Source of the DNA: an uncultured Ruminococcus sp.
GTDB lineage: Bacteria; Bacillota; Clostridia; Oscillospirales; Ruminococcaceae
NCBI GenBank assembly: GCA_900545345.1
Contig: UQYQ01000017.1
Span: 1-54,529 of the forward strand
Reading direction: 5' to 3'
Length of the DNA stretch: 54,529 nt
The translations under genes were made by a program, and so were the position numbers. Under the pieces are notes generated by a model. That model was given only the letters and a program-made list of their open reading frames with translations. It made no database searches and had not been told where the DNA came from. Each line of letters starts with the position of its first letter. Positions within the stretch are counted from its first letter, which is position 1. This document shows positions 44,864 through 53,299 of this stretch, piece after piece.

Positions 44864-45511
44864 TTAAGCATTCAAACCTGTAATGATATCTAAAATACTA
44901 TCCTTTATCATGATGTTTGGATATTTTGAAAAAGTTTTTTCATCAGTTGACCCTGTTAATACTCCGGCAAAATCAACACCTGCATTTTTTGCAGTTTCGG
45001 CGTCAATATAACTGTCACCTACATACAAAACCTCTTCCTTTAAAACGCCAAGACGATTTATCATTAAATTCAGTCCTGTCGGGTCAGGCTTGAATACATT
45101 TACATCTTCACCGCCGACAATTTCATCTATAGGAAAAGAACCTGCATTTTCAAAGCTGCTCATTATTCTGTATCTGTATTTTGTTGAAACGATTCCTACT
45201 TTTTTGCCAGCCTGTTTCAACACCTGCAAAACAGCAAGAACATTTGGATAAAATTCAGTATATTTAACCATATATTCATCTGCAAGGCTGACATAGTATT
45301 TTCTCATTTCCAAAACATTATCAGGCATTCGGCCAATTAAAATAGCTATAGAATCTTCAATTGTATTACCTATTGTTCTGAAAATCTCTTCATCGCTCGG
45401 CACTCTGTAACCAAAATGTTCAAGACACTTTTTATAGCAAATATATATACCCTTTGTGCTGTCAGCCAAAGTTAAATCAAAATCAAAAATAAAAGCATTA
45501 TATTTTCCCAT
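44864..45511 (-). CDS. HAD-family hydrolase, phosphoglycolate-phosphatase-like
   Basis: 215 aa from the ATG at 45511, with AAAGGTGG upstream; a GTG at 45520 overlaps that box. Motif I FIFDFDLTLADS with nucleophile Asp, motif II VSTKY, motif III/IV VYVGDSYIDAETAKNAG. The helical cap at ~18-90 is of the phosphoglycolate phosphatase/PpaX type. Substrate cannot be told from sequence. Confidence 0.9.
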   Translation of the reverse strand: MGKYNAFIFDFDLTLADSTKGIYICYKKCLEHFGYRVPSDEEIFRTIGNTIEDSIAILIGRMPDNVLEMRKYYVSLADEYMVKYTEFYPNVLAVLQVLKQAGKKVGIVSTKYRYRIMSSFENAGSFPIDEIVGGEDVNVFKPDPTGLNLMINRLGVLKEEVLYVGDSYIDAETAKNAGVDFAGVLTGSTDEKTFSKYPNIMIKDSILDIITGLNA

Positions 45512-45622
45512 GGAAACCACCTTTCATTTCTTATAATTTTCGTAACGCCTATCTTCTTACGGCAAAATCTGAAAAATATGTATTATAAGCTTTTCACGCT
45601 GTATGCTCGATATTAAAAGATA

Positions 45623-45646
45623 AAGGGCAGCTAAAAAACTGCCCGT
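45623..45646 (-). terminator. Terminator after glmS
   Basis: GGGCAG / CTGCCC around an 8-nt A/T loop, directly after the glmS stop, followed on the - strand by TTTATCTTTT. Confidence 0.75.
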
Positions 45647-45650
45647 AAAA

Positions 45651-47471
45651 CTATTCAACAGTAACTGACTTTGCAAGATTTCTAGGCTTATCGACATCAT
45701 TGCCTCTAAGTACTGAAGTATAATAAGCAATAAGCTGAAGCGGCACTGCTGCTATCATCGGCATCAGCATATCATCAGTAGTAGGAAGACCGATTACTAA
45801 ATCCGCTGCATCTTCATCAACACTCATTGACGAGTGTGTAATTAATATTACTTTTGCTCCTCGTGCTTTAACTTCTTTAACATTGCTTATTGTTTTATCA
45901 AACAACTCACGCTGTGTTGCAACAGCAATTACAGGCATTCCGTCATTAACAAGCGATATAGGTCCGTGTTTCAATTCACCCGCAGCATAAGCTTCTGAAT
46001 GAATATATGAAATTTCCTTAAGCTTTAATGAACCTTCCATACTCAGTGCATAATCAAGACCCCTGCCGATATAGAAAAGATTATCGGCATTCATAAGCTG
46101 AGATGCAACATATGATACATCTTCTTTATCCTTTAAAACTTCTTCGATTTTTCCCGGTATTCCCTGAAGGACTGAAACAAGGCGTTTACACTCATATTCA
46201 GTAATTATTCCGTTAGCATACGCAAGCTCAAACGCAAGCATATAAAATACTGAAATCTGTACCATATAAGCCTTTGTGGAAGCCACTGAAATCTCAGGCC
46301 CTGCATGCGAATATATAACATAATCCGACTCCCTGGCAATAGACGAGCCTTTAACATTGACAATCGACATGGTAGTCGCACCGATTTTTTTAGCTAATCT
46401 GAGAGAAGCCAAAGTATCTGCTGTTTCACCTGACTGTGAAACTAAAATTACCAAGTCTTTATCAGTTAATATAGGATTTCTATATCTGAACTCAGAAGCT
46501 ACATCAACAGTTACAGGAATTCTTGTAAGCTTCTCAATCACATATTTTCCTACAGTTCCGGCATACATCGCGGTACCGCATGCAACAACAAATATATGTT
46601 CAAAGCTTCCGAGAAGTTCCTGAGAAATACCCGATTCGGAAAAGTCAGGCATTCCGTCCACTATTCTCGGTGAAATAGTAGTTTTTACAGCATTAGGCTG
46701 TTCGTGAATTTCTTTGAGCATAAAATGCTCATATCCGCCTTTTTCGGCAGCTTCCAAGTCCCAATTAGCAGTTAAAAGCTCCTTTTGAACAGTTCTTCCG
46801 TGAATGTCAAAAAACTCAATCTTATCTGCCTTCAAAACTGCTATCTCATTCTCATCTAATAGATAGTAATCTTTTGTATATTTTATTATCGCCGGAACAT
46901 CAGAAGCGATAAAACTTTCACCGTTTCCCTTTCCGACGATAAGAGGAGAATCTTTTCTAATGGCAAAAATCTCATCAGGAAAATCTTTAAATAATATCCC
47001 CAATGCATAAGAGCCTTCAATCTCAGACACAGCTCTTGCAATCGTTTCACGAGGATCTCCGTTATAATAATAATCTAAAAGCTTAGCGACCGTTTCCGTA
47101 TCGGTTTGACTTATAAACTCATAGCCCTTGCTCTCTAAAAAATCTTTTATCTTTTTATAATTTTCAATAATACCGTTGTGTACAATAGTAATATTTGCAT
47201 TGCCGTGAGGGTGAGAATTGATATCGGATGGTTCACCGTGAGTTGCCCATCTTGTATGACCTATTCCGCAAGTTCCCTTAAGCCAGCCTTCTTTGTCCAT
47301 TTTTTCTTCAAGTCCCAAAAGACGGCCTTTATTTTTCTTAGTCAAAAGCTCACCGTTTTGAACTACCGCCACCCCGGCAGAGTCATAGCCTCTGTATTCA
47401 AGCTTTGACAATGAATCCAGTAATATTTTTGTACAGTCTTTTTGTCCCACATAACCTACTATCCCACACAT
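45651..47471 (-). CDS. glmS: Glutamine-fructose-6-phosphate aminotransferase (isomerizing)
   Basis: 606 aa from the ATG at 47471, which puts the nucleophile Cys at position 2 (MCGIVGYVG) as the processed enzyme needs; GGAGA lies upstream. Glutaminase domain (~1-240), then two SIS domains (GTAMYAGTVGKYV, SQSGETADTL, STKAYMVQ) and the C-terminal KSVTVE. It makes glucosamine-6-phosphate for peptidoglycan. No glmS ribozyme is visible upstream. Confidence 0.96.
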   Translation of the reverse strand: MCGIVGYVGQKDCTKILLDSLSKLEYRGYDSAGVAVVQNGELLTKKNKGRLLGLEEKMDKEGWLKGTCGIGHTRWATHGEPSDINSHPHGNANITIVHNGIIENYKKIKDFLESKGYEFISQTDTETVAKLLDYYYNGDPRETIARAVSEIEGSYALGILFKDFPDEIFAIRKDSPLIVGKGNGESFIASDVPAIIKYTKDYYLLDENEIAVLKADKIEFFDIHGRTVQKELLTANWDLEAAEKGGYEHFMLKEIHEQPNAVKTTISPRIVDGMPDFSESGISQELLGSFEHIFVVACGTAMYAGTVGKYVIEKLTRIPVTVDVASEFRYRNPILTDKDLVILVSQSGETADTLASLRLAKKIGATTMSIVNVKGSSIARESDYVIYSHAGPEISVASTKAYMVQISVFYMLAFELAYANGIITEYECKRLVSVLQGIPGKIEEVLKDKEDVSYVASQLMNADNLFYIGRGLDYALSMEGSLKLKEISYIHSEAYAAGELKHGPISLVNDGMPVIAVATQRELFDKTISNVKEVKARGAKVILITHSSMSVDEDAADLVIGLPTTDDMLMPMIAAVPLQLIAYYTSVLRGNDVDKPRNLAKSVTVE

Positions 47472-47567
47472 AAAATTCGTCTCCAATCATTACCTTTTAT
47501 GCAATTTCTCTATCTTTTATAATTGCATTTTGTTTAACAATAATTATAGATCTTTATAATCAGTTAT

Positions 47568-47596
47568 ATAATATCATAATTTTATTTATAAATCAA
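47568..47596 (-). promoter_or_regulatory. Sigma-A promoter of glmS
   Basis: TTGATT-N17-TATTAT on the - strand, giving a leader of about 90 nt. Confidence 0.65.
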
Positions 47597-47606
47597 GTAA
47601 AAGGAC

Positions 47607-47635
47607 TTTATTTTAAAAATGATTTATGTTATACT
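47607..47635 (+). promoter_or_regulatory. Sigma-A promoter of the HD-domain gene
   Basis: TTTATT-N17-TATACT on the + strand; start near 47642, which excludes the farther upstream in-frame ATG at 47626. Confidence 0.65.
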
Positions 47636-47691
47636 TAATTATAAGCTTTTTAATTGCGTTATATGAAAATATCAGAAAGATGGTCACAATT

Positions 47692-48282
47692 ATGAACTTA
47701 AAAGAAGAATTTATAAGAATTTATACAGAAAACATTAAAAGAGAAGGAGCAAAAGAACTTTTAGAATATCTGACAGATGAAAGCAAATGTGATTTTTTTT
47801 CTGCACCCGCATCAACAAGGTATCATGGTGCATATGAAGGAGGTCTTTTAGAACACAGTATCAATGTATATAAGTGCTTAAAAGATTATCTGAGCAGGGA
47901 CAAAATCAAAGAAGAGTTCGGACTCTCATTCAGTGATGAAACAATTGCAATTGTAGCTCTTCTGCATGACATGTGTAAAATTAATGTATATAAAACAAGT
48001 ATGCGTAATGTTAAGGACAGCAGCGGTCAATGGGTTAAAGTTCCTTTCTATCAGTTTGAAGACAATCTTCCGTACGGTCACGGAGAAAAATCTGTTTACA
48101 TGATAAGCGGATATATGCGGCTTTCCCGCGATGAGGCTTTTGCTGTTCGATATCATATGGGATTTTCGGGTGAAGAAAATAAAAATTCAATCGGGAATGC
48201 ACTTGATATGTTCCCTCTGGCGCTCGCCTTAAACATTGCAGATATGGAGGCTACTTTTCTTTTAGAGGGAAGAAACGGGTAA
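47692..48282 (+). CDS. HD-domain phosphohydrolase-like protein
   Basis: 196 aa from the ATG at 47692, with GAAAGATGG upstream. HD motifs: His in LLEHSINVYK, the HD pair in ALLHDMCKI, then GHGEKSVYM and a distal Asp in NIADMEA. Similar to the HD part of YhaM-type nucleases and uncharacterised HD hydrolases. Metal-dependent phosphohydrolase activity is likely; substrate unknown. Monocistronic. Confidence 0.85.
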   Translation: MNLKEEFIRIYTENIKREGAKELLEYLTDESKCDFFSAPASTRYHGAYEGGLLEHSINVYKCLKDYLSRDKIKEEFGLSFSDETIAIVALLHDMCKINVYKTSMRNVKDSSGQWVKVPFYQFEDNLPYGHGEKSVYMISGYMRLSRDEAFAVRYHMGFSGEENKNSIGNALDMFPLALALNIADMEATFLLEGRNG

Positions 48283-48292
48283 AATCATGCAT

Positions 48293-48315
48293 AAAGTCCT
48301 GATTATCAGGGCTTT
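48293..48315 (+). terminator. Terminator after the HD-domain gene
   Basis: AAAGTCCTGA pairs with TCAGGGCTTT (one G-U) around a 3-nt loop, followed by TTATTTTG, 10 nt after the stop. Confidence 0.75.
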
Positions 48316-48320
48316 TTATT

Positions 48321-48348
48321 TTGAAAAATTAACATTATATGATATAAT
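48321..48348 (+). promoter_or_regulatory. Sigma-A promoter of the AraC-type regulator gene
   Basis: TTGAAA-N16-TATAAT; start near 48355, about 30 nt before the ATG. Confidence 0.75.
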
Positions 48349-48351
48349 GTT
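48331..48351. promoter_or_regulatory. 21-bp perfect palindrome over the -10 box, candidate operator
   Basis: AACATTATAT-G-ATATAATGTT is fully symmetric and covers the spacer and -10 box of the regulator's promoter, so a protein bound here would block transcription. Autoregulation is inferred. Confidence 0.5.
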
Positions 48352-48384
48352 ATTAATCTATTATGTACGGAATCCGGTGATAAA

Positions 48385-49221
48385 ATGCTTGAACTCAGTT
48401 CTATATACAAGCCGATTACGGCTACACCTTTCAAAAAAAACGAACTTTATTGCGAAATTGAACCCTGTGACGAATTGAAGCCTTATATCCGATGTTTCTG
48501 GGGCACACCTTATCCGGTTATAAAAAAACAAGATTCTATACAAGAGCCGACTATTGTAATTCCAGACACTTGTATGGATATTATATTTGATATAAACTAT
48601 ACAAAAAACAGATACAACAGCTGTTTTTGTGCAATAGACGAAAAACCATATAAAGCTTACGATCAATGTCACTCAGATGAAATATCAATATTTTCTATCA
48701 GGTTTCATTCGTGGTCAGCTGCATTATTCACCGACAAGTCATTAAAAAGCACTAAAAACAACACTTATAATGTAAACGATTTCTTTAATGATATAAAACA
48801 AGAGCTTGAACCTGTTTTGTTTGATTTAAAAACTTTAACAGACAAAATCAAATTTGCACAAAAAATTCTAATAAAAAAGCTAAACTTAAATCGGCAGAAC
48901 AATGATATTTTAAACTCGCTTTATTATATTATTTCATCAAACGGAACTATAAAAATGTCAGAGCTTTCAATGAAAACCGCATTATCTTTAAAACAGTTAG
49001 AACGAATTTTTAATGAACATATAGGACTATCTCCTAAATCACTGTCATCTCTTATAAGATATCAACTATTGTGGCAGGATATTATTTATAATAAAAATTT
49101 TAATATACATAATGCCATTGAAAAATATAATTATTTCGATCAGGCACATTTGCTTAATGATTTTAAAAGACGCCATTTAATGAGTCCAAGTAATGCAATG
49201 CAGTTTGCCTCAAAAAAATGA
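48385..49221 (+). CDS. AraC-family transcriptional regulator
   Basis: 278 aa. N-terminal sensing domain (~15-140, of the type beginning PCDELKPYIRCFWG and VIPDTCMDIIFDI, annotated DUF6597). C-terminal AraC helix-turn-helix pair (~185-275): MSELSMKTALSLKQLERIFNEHIGLSPK and the second helix set ending DFKRRHLMSPSNAM, broken to fit. It probably senses a small ligand. It lies just ahead of two co-oriented genes it may control. Confidence 0.88.
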   Translation: MLELSSIYKPITATPFKKNELYCEIEPCDELKPYIRCFWGTPYPVIKKQDSIQEPTIVIPDTCMDIIFDINYTKNRYNSCFCAIDEKPYKAYDQCHSDEISIFSIRFHSWSAALFTDKSLKSTKNNTYNVNDFFNDIKQELEPVLFDLKTLTDKIKFAQKILIKKLNLNRQNNDILNSLYYIISSNGTIKMSELSMKTALSLKQLERIFNEHIGLSPKSLSSLIRYQLLWQDIIYNKNFNIHNAIEKYNYFDQAHLLNDFKRRHLMSPSNAMQFASKK

Positions 49222-49244
49222 TGTCGATTTTTTACAATACTTTT

Positions 49245-49268
49245 TTATAATATCATTTATAATATCAT
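49245..49268 (+). repeat. Tandem 12-bp direct repeats before the AlkZ-related gene
   Basis: TTATAATATCAT occurs twice head to tail, 16 nt before the ATG at 49285. Each copy contains a TATAAT. Direct repeats are the usual form of AraC-type binding sites, so this may be the regulator's target or a promoter region. Confidence 0.45.
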
Positions 49269-49284
49269 ATATGGAGGTGCGTGT

Positions 49285-49974
49285 ATGAAAAACTTTTCAG
49301 ATTTTTGCGAAGAACTTTTAAAAAGCGGATTCTCAATGGGCGGAGGCAATGATAAAGGCATTTTTGCAATTGTTCCATATGATTGGAAAAATCAAGCCGA
49401 TTTGGATACTCCTATAAAATGGCATACCGGTGATCCAGAAACCGACCCATGGGAATGGCGTATGCGTGTACTTGAAGAACGCAGTGATATTGCTTATGCC
49501 AAGCTGTTTTTCAAAACAAGCGGTTATATAACCAAAGATTGGTATTCATACTTTTTCTCAATAAGACGAGGTGATATTGATTTTGACACAGCATATAATG
49601 AAGGTAAAATCAGTCATACTGAAAAAATTATTTATGATATAATTCGTTCAAATGACACTGTTGCCCTTCATGAAATAAAACAGCTCGGTAATTTTTCTAA
49701 AGAAGATAACAGCAAATTTGACAAATCAATAACCGACCTGCAAATGAAAATGTTTATCACAGTCTGCGGACGAGTACCGAAAATAGGAAAAGACGGAAAA
49801 CCGTACGGCTGGAACAGCACTGTTTTTTCAACAGTTGAAAGCTTTTGGAATAAAAGAGGAATAAAACTGAAAAATATTAATACGGAAGATGCATTTAAAA
49901 AAATACAGAAGCAAATTCTATCTTTAAATCCAAATGCAGATGAAAAGAAAATAAAAAAATTTATATGCGGTTAG
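49285..49974 (+). CDS. AlkZ-related winged-helix-like protein
   Basis: 229 aa, GGAGG upstream. The block PWEWRMRVLEERSDIAYAKLFF followed by GYITKDWYSYF is what I recall from proteins named AlkZ-related in Firmicutes, short relatives of the AlkZ/YcaQ DNA glycosylases. The assignment is from memory of that motif. The segment GRVPKIGKDGKPYGWNSTVF fits a winged helix. Whether it binds DNA is untested. 12 nt before the next gene, so co-transcribed. Confidence 0.6.
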   Translation: MKNFSDFCEELLKSGFSMGGGNDKGIFAIVPYDWKNQADLDTPIKWHTGDPETDPWEWRMRVLEERSDIAYAKLFFKTSGYITKDWYSYFFSIRRGDIDFDTAYNEGKISHTEKIIYDIIRSNDTVALHEIKQLGNFSKEDNSKFDKSITDLQMKMFITVCGRVPKIGKDGKPYGWNSTVFSTVESFWNKRGIKLKNINTEDAFKKIQKQILSLNPNADEKKIKKFICG

Positions 49975-49986
49975 GAGGAGTGAAAA

Positions 49987-50904
49987 ATGACTGTTTTTGA
50001 AAAAGCAAAAGCTTTTATTTACCGCAATGCCAGACCTCTTGATTTAGCACGATGGCAATATCATTTTGAAAACGGAAATAAAGAAAACATATTGAAAGCG
50101 CTTTCTTTTTATCAGAATGATGACGGTGGTTTCGGACATGCTATTGAAGCAGACAGCTTCAATCCAAACTCTGCTCCTATTCAAACATGGGCAGCTACAG
50201 AAATTCTCAGAGAAATCGATTTTAAAGATAAAAATCACCCTATCATAAAAGGAATATTAAATTATTTAGACAGCGGTTCTGATTTTGATACTTTAAACAA
50301 TCAATGGCTGAATACTGTTCCAAGCAACAACAATTATCCTCATGCTGTTTGGTGGCAATACGGAGAAAACGGAAGTGAGTTTAAATATAATCCAACAGCT
50401 TCTCTTGCCGGATTTATAATTAGATTTGCTGATAAAAACAGTGAGCTTTATAAAAAAGGATGTAACATTGCAAAACAAGCATTTGAATACTTTATTAAAA
50501 ATGTACCTTTTGAAGAAATGCATGTTATTAATTGTTTTATCAGGCTCTATGAGTATTGTTCAGAGTCTGATTCAGTACTGTTTGATATGTCAGTTTTTAA
50601 AAATAAACTAATTGAACAAGTTAATTCAAACATATGTAAAGATACAGATAAATGGCAAAAAGAATATGTTACTCTTCCATCAAGCTTTATTAAAAACAAA
50701 AAAAGTATTTTTTATACTGATAATTCTGATATTGCCGAAGCAGAATGTGAATTTATACTTAACAATCAGCTTCCTGACGGTGCTTTTCCTGTACCGTTTC
50801 AATGGTTTAACGAATACAAAGAATCTGAAATTGCTATTAACTGGTGGAAATCAGAAATAATCATTAATAATATGCGTTATTTATCCCAGATGGGAAAGAT
50901 ATAG
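49987..50904 (+). CDS. Alpha/alpha-toroid (prenyltransferase/terpenoid-cyclase-like) protein
   Basis: 305 aa, GGAGGAG upstream. Two repeats of the Gln-x-x-Asp-Gly type seen in alpha/alpha6 barrels: QNDDGGFGHAIE at ~43 and NQLPDGAFPVPFQW near residue 262. Mostly helical. No signal peptide and no DxDD or zinc site of true cyclases or prenyltransferases that I can see, so catalytic function is doubtful. In an operon with the AlkZ-related gene. Confidence 0.65.
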   Translation: MTVFEKAKAFIYRNARPLDLARWQYHFENGNKENILKALSFYQNDDGGFGHAIEADSFNPNSAPIQTWAATEILREIDFKDKNHPIIKGILNYLDSGSDFDTLNNQWLNTVPSNNNYPHAVWWQYGENGSEFKYNPTASLAGFIIRFADKNSELYKKGCNIAKQAFEYFIKNVPFEEMHVINCFIRLYEYCSESDSVLFDMSVFKNKLIEQVNSNICKDTDKWQKEYVTLPSSFIKNKKSIFYTDNSDIAEAECEFILNNQLPDGAFPVPFQWFNEYKESEIAINWWKSEIIINNMRYLSQMGKI

Positions 50905-50941
50905 CAAATTTACTTAATATTTAAATACAATATATCACAAG

Positions 50942-50966
50942 AAAGCTCTGAACAAATCAGAGCTTT
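50942..50966 (+). terminator. Terminator after the toroid-protein gene
   Basis: A perfect 10-bp stem AAAGCTCTGA / TCAGAGCTTT with a 5-nt loop and a TTATT tail. Confidence 0.85.
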
Positions 50967-51031
50967 TATTGTGTGTAATTTAATATATTATATAAATATA
51001 TACAATTGCTATATAAATTCACATAAAAAGA

Positions 51032-51061
51032 GAGAGTACAGAGTTATTTTTCTGCACTCTC
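51032..51061 (-). terminator. Terminator at the left end of the RHS region
   Basis: GAGAGTACAG pairs with CTGCACTCTC (one mismatch) and is followed on the - strand by TCTTTTTATG, 67 nt beyond the stop of the orphan immunity gene. Confidence 0.6.
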
Positions 51062-51127
51062 ATTTTAGTTATATTCTATAAAACTAAATTATTAACATTA
51101 ACTACATTACAAATAAAATATATATGT

Positions 51128-51511
51128 TCACCACTTATAACTAATCTCATGTTTTTCTAATATGTTATGTATAATCTTCATTTTAGACTTGCTTAAATAT
51201 AGAAATCCCTGTTTCTCTTCACAATACAAAACTGAATCGCCTTTAAAATCTATCCCAAATGTTAAATCGTCAATCTTGATTTTTATCCCATTTGTGCAAA
51301 AATACTCTTCTCCGACAGCAATAAATCTATGCCATTTCATAGCATTAACTATTTCCCTGCCTTCTTCTTTGGTTATCTCAGTTTCCCTTAATACCTTAAC
51401 ATCAGCGTTTTCATTCGGCAAATAAAACGGAAATAAAAACAAAGATATTACATATAAATAAGAAACAATTAAAACTATTAGAGCAATATTTTTCTTTTTT
51501 ATTTTTTTCAT
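51128..51511 (-). CDS. Putative orphan immunity protein, membrane-anchored
   Basis: 127 aa. A Lys-rich start and one transmembrane segment (~9-30), then a ~95-residue soluble domain of mixed alpha/beta type (EEGREIVNAMKWHRFIAVGEEY). Not recognised. GGAGT precedes the ATG, about 13 nt after the end of a decayed toxin tip. The layout (RHS core, tip, small gene) repeats twice more to the right, so I infer an immunity protein whose cognate toxin has been lost. Confidence 0.6.
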   Translation of the reverse strand: MKKIKKKNIALIVLIVSYLYVISLFLFPFYLPNENADVKVLRETEITKEEGREIVNAMKWHRFIAVGEEYFCTNGIKIKIDDLTFGIDFKGDSVLYCEEKQGFLYLSKSKMKIIHNILEKHEISYKW

Positions 51512-51524
51512 TATAAATAACTCC

Positions 51525-52020
51525 TATAAATAAAGTACACCATTAAATCCAAAGGTTCTTTTTGAAATCACTTTACCGAACCAAATAAATCTTTTTTGAT
51601 AATAAAAATTTACCCATTTACCATACTTTTTAAGATTAACTGATGATGCAAAATATTTTCTCTTATTTGTATTCATATCTTTATAATAAAGTAATAACCC
51701 CTATATCTAAGCATATTAATGTAAACAATAGTATTTGTATCCTTTTCTACCGTGCAGTTACCCCATGCGTCATAGGTGTATTCCGCCACACAGTTGCTTG
51801 TACTGTCAAGTATAGCAATTATGTCGCCCTGAAGATTTGTTACATAATAGTACTCTTTGCCGTTAAATTCAAAGCTTATCGGTGTATCTCCGTCATAGCG
51901 GAAGTACCATTTGTTATTATCTCCGTTTGTCTGTGCTGTCAGCTTGTCGCCGTTTCAGTAATAATTGAACTTTACATTCCTTATTGTCTTGCTTGTGCGC
52001 AGTCCGTCTATATCTGTTAA
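51525..52020 (-). pseudogene. Decayed RHS core with remnant of a toxin tip
   Basis: Reading leftward from 52020 the - strand encodes DIDGLRTSKTIRNVKF, then an in-frame TGA, NGDKLTAQTNGDNNKWYFRYDG, FEFNGKEYYYVTNLQGDIIA and LRYRGYY, the RHS-repeat core. At about 51690 this breaks off before the usual YYLQSRYYD...NADE motif and continues, one base out of frame, into a 55-codon tail (from LYYKDMNTNKRKYF to FNGVLYL) that looks like the end of a toxin domain. A deletion therefore removed the conserved RHS end and most of the tip. Confidence 0.8.
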
Positions 52021-52028
52021 TATATAAT

Positions 52029-52325
52029 TTACAAATAAATAGAATAAATACTGGTATCAATACTATCAATTTTATTATTTTGACTAATAATTTTTGCTTT
52101 TTCACCTTTAGAAAAATATTTATTATTTAACCACCATATCAAAGATTCTGTGCTTACTTCAGGTGCCATTTTTTTACCATTGATATATGTCCAAAACGGA
52201 TGATCGTTTGATTTGCAATGTATAAAATCATCAAATTTCTTAATAACTGATTTTAATTCATTTATCTTTTCAATTGGCATCGAAATTATATCATAATGAA
52301 ATAACATTTGAATATTTATAATCAT
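52029..52325 (-). CDS. Putative immunity protein for the middle RHS tip
   Basis: 98 aa from the ATG at 52325, behind AAGGAG, 11 nt after the toxin stop; an ATG at 52343 overlaps the toxin gene and has no ribosome-binding site. Soluble, no signal peptide, with HPFWTYINGKKMAPEVSTES and a Lys-rich C-terminus. Not recognised; role inferred from position. Confidence 0.6.
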   Translation of the reverse strand: MIINIQMLFHYDIISMPIEKINELKSVIKKFDDFIHCKSNDHPFWTYINGKKMAPEVSTESLIWWLNNKYFSKGEKAKIISQNNKIDSIDTSIYSIYL

Positions 52326-52336
52326 TTTAATTCTCC

Positions 52337-53289
52337 TTACCATAGCAAAAAGAAAGCGTGACTTTTATTTTTTCTTCCATTAACATGAAAATGGTAATAA
52401 TAACCGATTGTATCATACTTTCCATTATCTATTTCCGGTCCAACAGGTTTTTTATTATTTCCCGCAGCTTTAGCAACAGACTTTGCTTCTGACCTAGTTA
52501 CCGTAAATATAGAGTTACCTTTTCTCATTTCAGTTACTGCTTGTGAATATGATAATCTCCTACCCAGATCTACATAATTGCTTCGTACCGTTGCACTCCA
52601 ATACCTATTTTTAGAATTTCGTCTAACATTGTTTTTTATTTTGTTGTCTGCTCTAACAACTGTTAAATATGAAGATATAGCAGCATACAAAGCTTTTAAC
52701 TTGCTAACACTCCATTTTTTCAGTTTACTTACACCACTTTTTAATGAATCCCACGCCGAACTCATTCCATTACCTACGGAAGTACAGAAATTTCTCCATG
52801 AAGATGAATTAACTATTGCAGAATAACAAAGAACGATTACAAAAACTGCTGCAATACTAATAGCCAATCCTATTTCTGCAAAAAATTTACCGCTAGGATC
52901 TTTCTTGTTTACCGGATTATTATCACAATAAGCGAAAAGATTATTAGAAACCATTCCGTCATTCGCTCCAATTAATGAAGCCTCATCCGCATTAATAAAC
53001 CTACCGATACCCGCATCATAGTAACGGCTCTGCAAATAATACAGCCCGGTATCACTGTCAAAGTAATAACCCCTATATCTCAGCGGATTTATATTAGCAA
53101 TACTATCCTTATTAGTTACAATAGTATAATTACCCCATGCGTCGTAGCTGTATTCCGCAACGCAGTTGCCTGTACTGTCAAGTATCGCAATTATGTCGCC
53201 CTAATTATGTCGCCCTGTAGATTTGTTACATAATAGTACTCTTTGCCGTTAAACTCAAAGCTTATCGGTGTATCTCCGTCATAGCGGAT
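52337..53289 (-). pseudogene. RHS core plus C-terminal toxin tip, frameshifted by a 14-bp tandem duplication
   Basis: From 53289 leftward the core RYDGDTPISFEFNGKEYYY runs to LQGDII and then hits a stop, because a 14-bp stretch (ATAATTAGGGCGAC phase) is doubled near 53192-53219. Removing one copy restores IAILDSTGNCVAEYSYDAWG, LRYRGYYFDSDTGLYYLQSRYYD and the tip. The tip (52337-53035, about 230 codons) is open: RHS end motif GRFINADE, NNPVNKKDPSG, a hydrophobic segment, then a unique C-terminal domain ending YYYHFHVNGRKNKSHAFF. The His-x-His/His pattern suggests a nuclease-like metal site, but I cannot name the family. Confidence 0.8.
53192..53219. repeat. 14-bp tandem duplication inside the RHS core
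   Basis: AATTATGTCGCCCT occurs twice in a row. The equivalent place in the leftmost RHS copy (about 51810-51825) has it once, so this is a recent slippage-type duplication. Fourteen is not a multiple of three, hence the frameshift. Confidence 0.9.
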
Positions 53290-53299
53290 CTTGTTATCA

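Noticed and set aside
47472..47600. Possible glmS ribozyme upstream of glmS
   Set aside because: The ~90-nt AT-rich leader shows none of the conserved ribozyme core or its pseudoknot; an ordinary promoter and GGAGA site are seen instead.
49245..49268. CRISPR-like repeats
   Set aside because: Only two 12-bp copies with no spacer between them and no cas genes.
51643..52020. 125-aa rightward open frame across the RHS remnant
   Set aside because: The opposite strand carries the recognisable RHS core; this frame is its shadow.
53192..53219. Programmed frameshift in the RHS gene
   Set aside because: The shift comes from a doubled 14-bp block, not a slippery heptamer with a pseudoknot.
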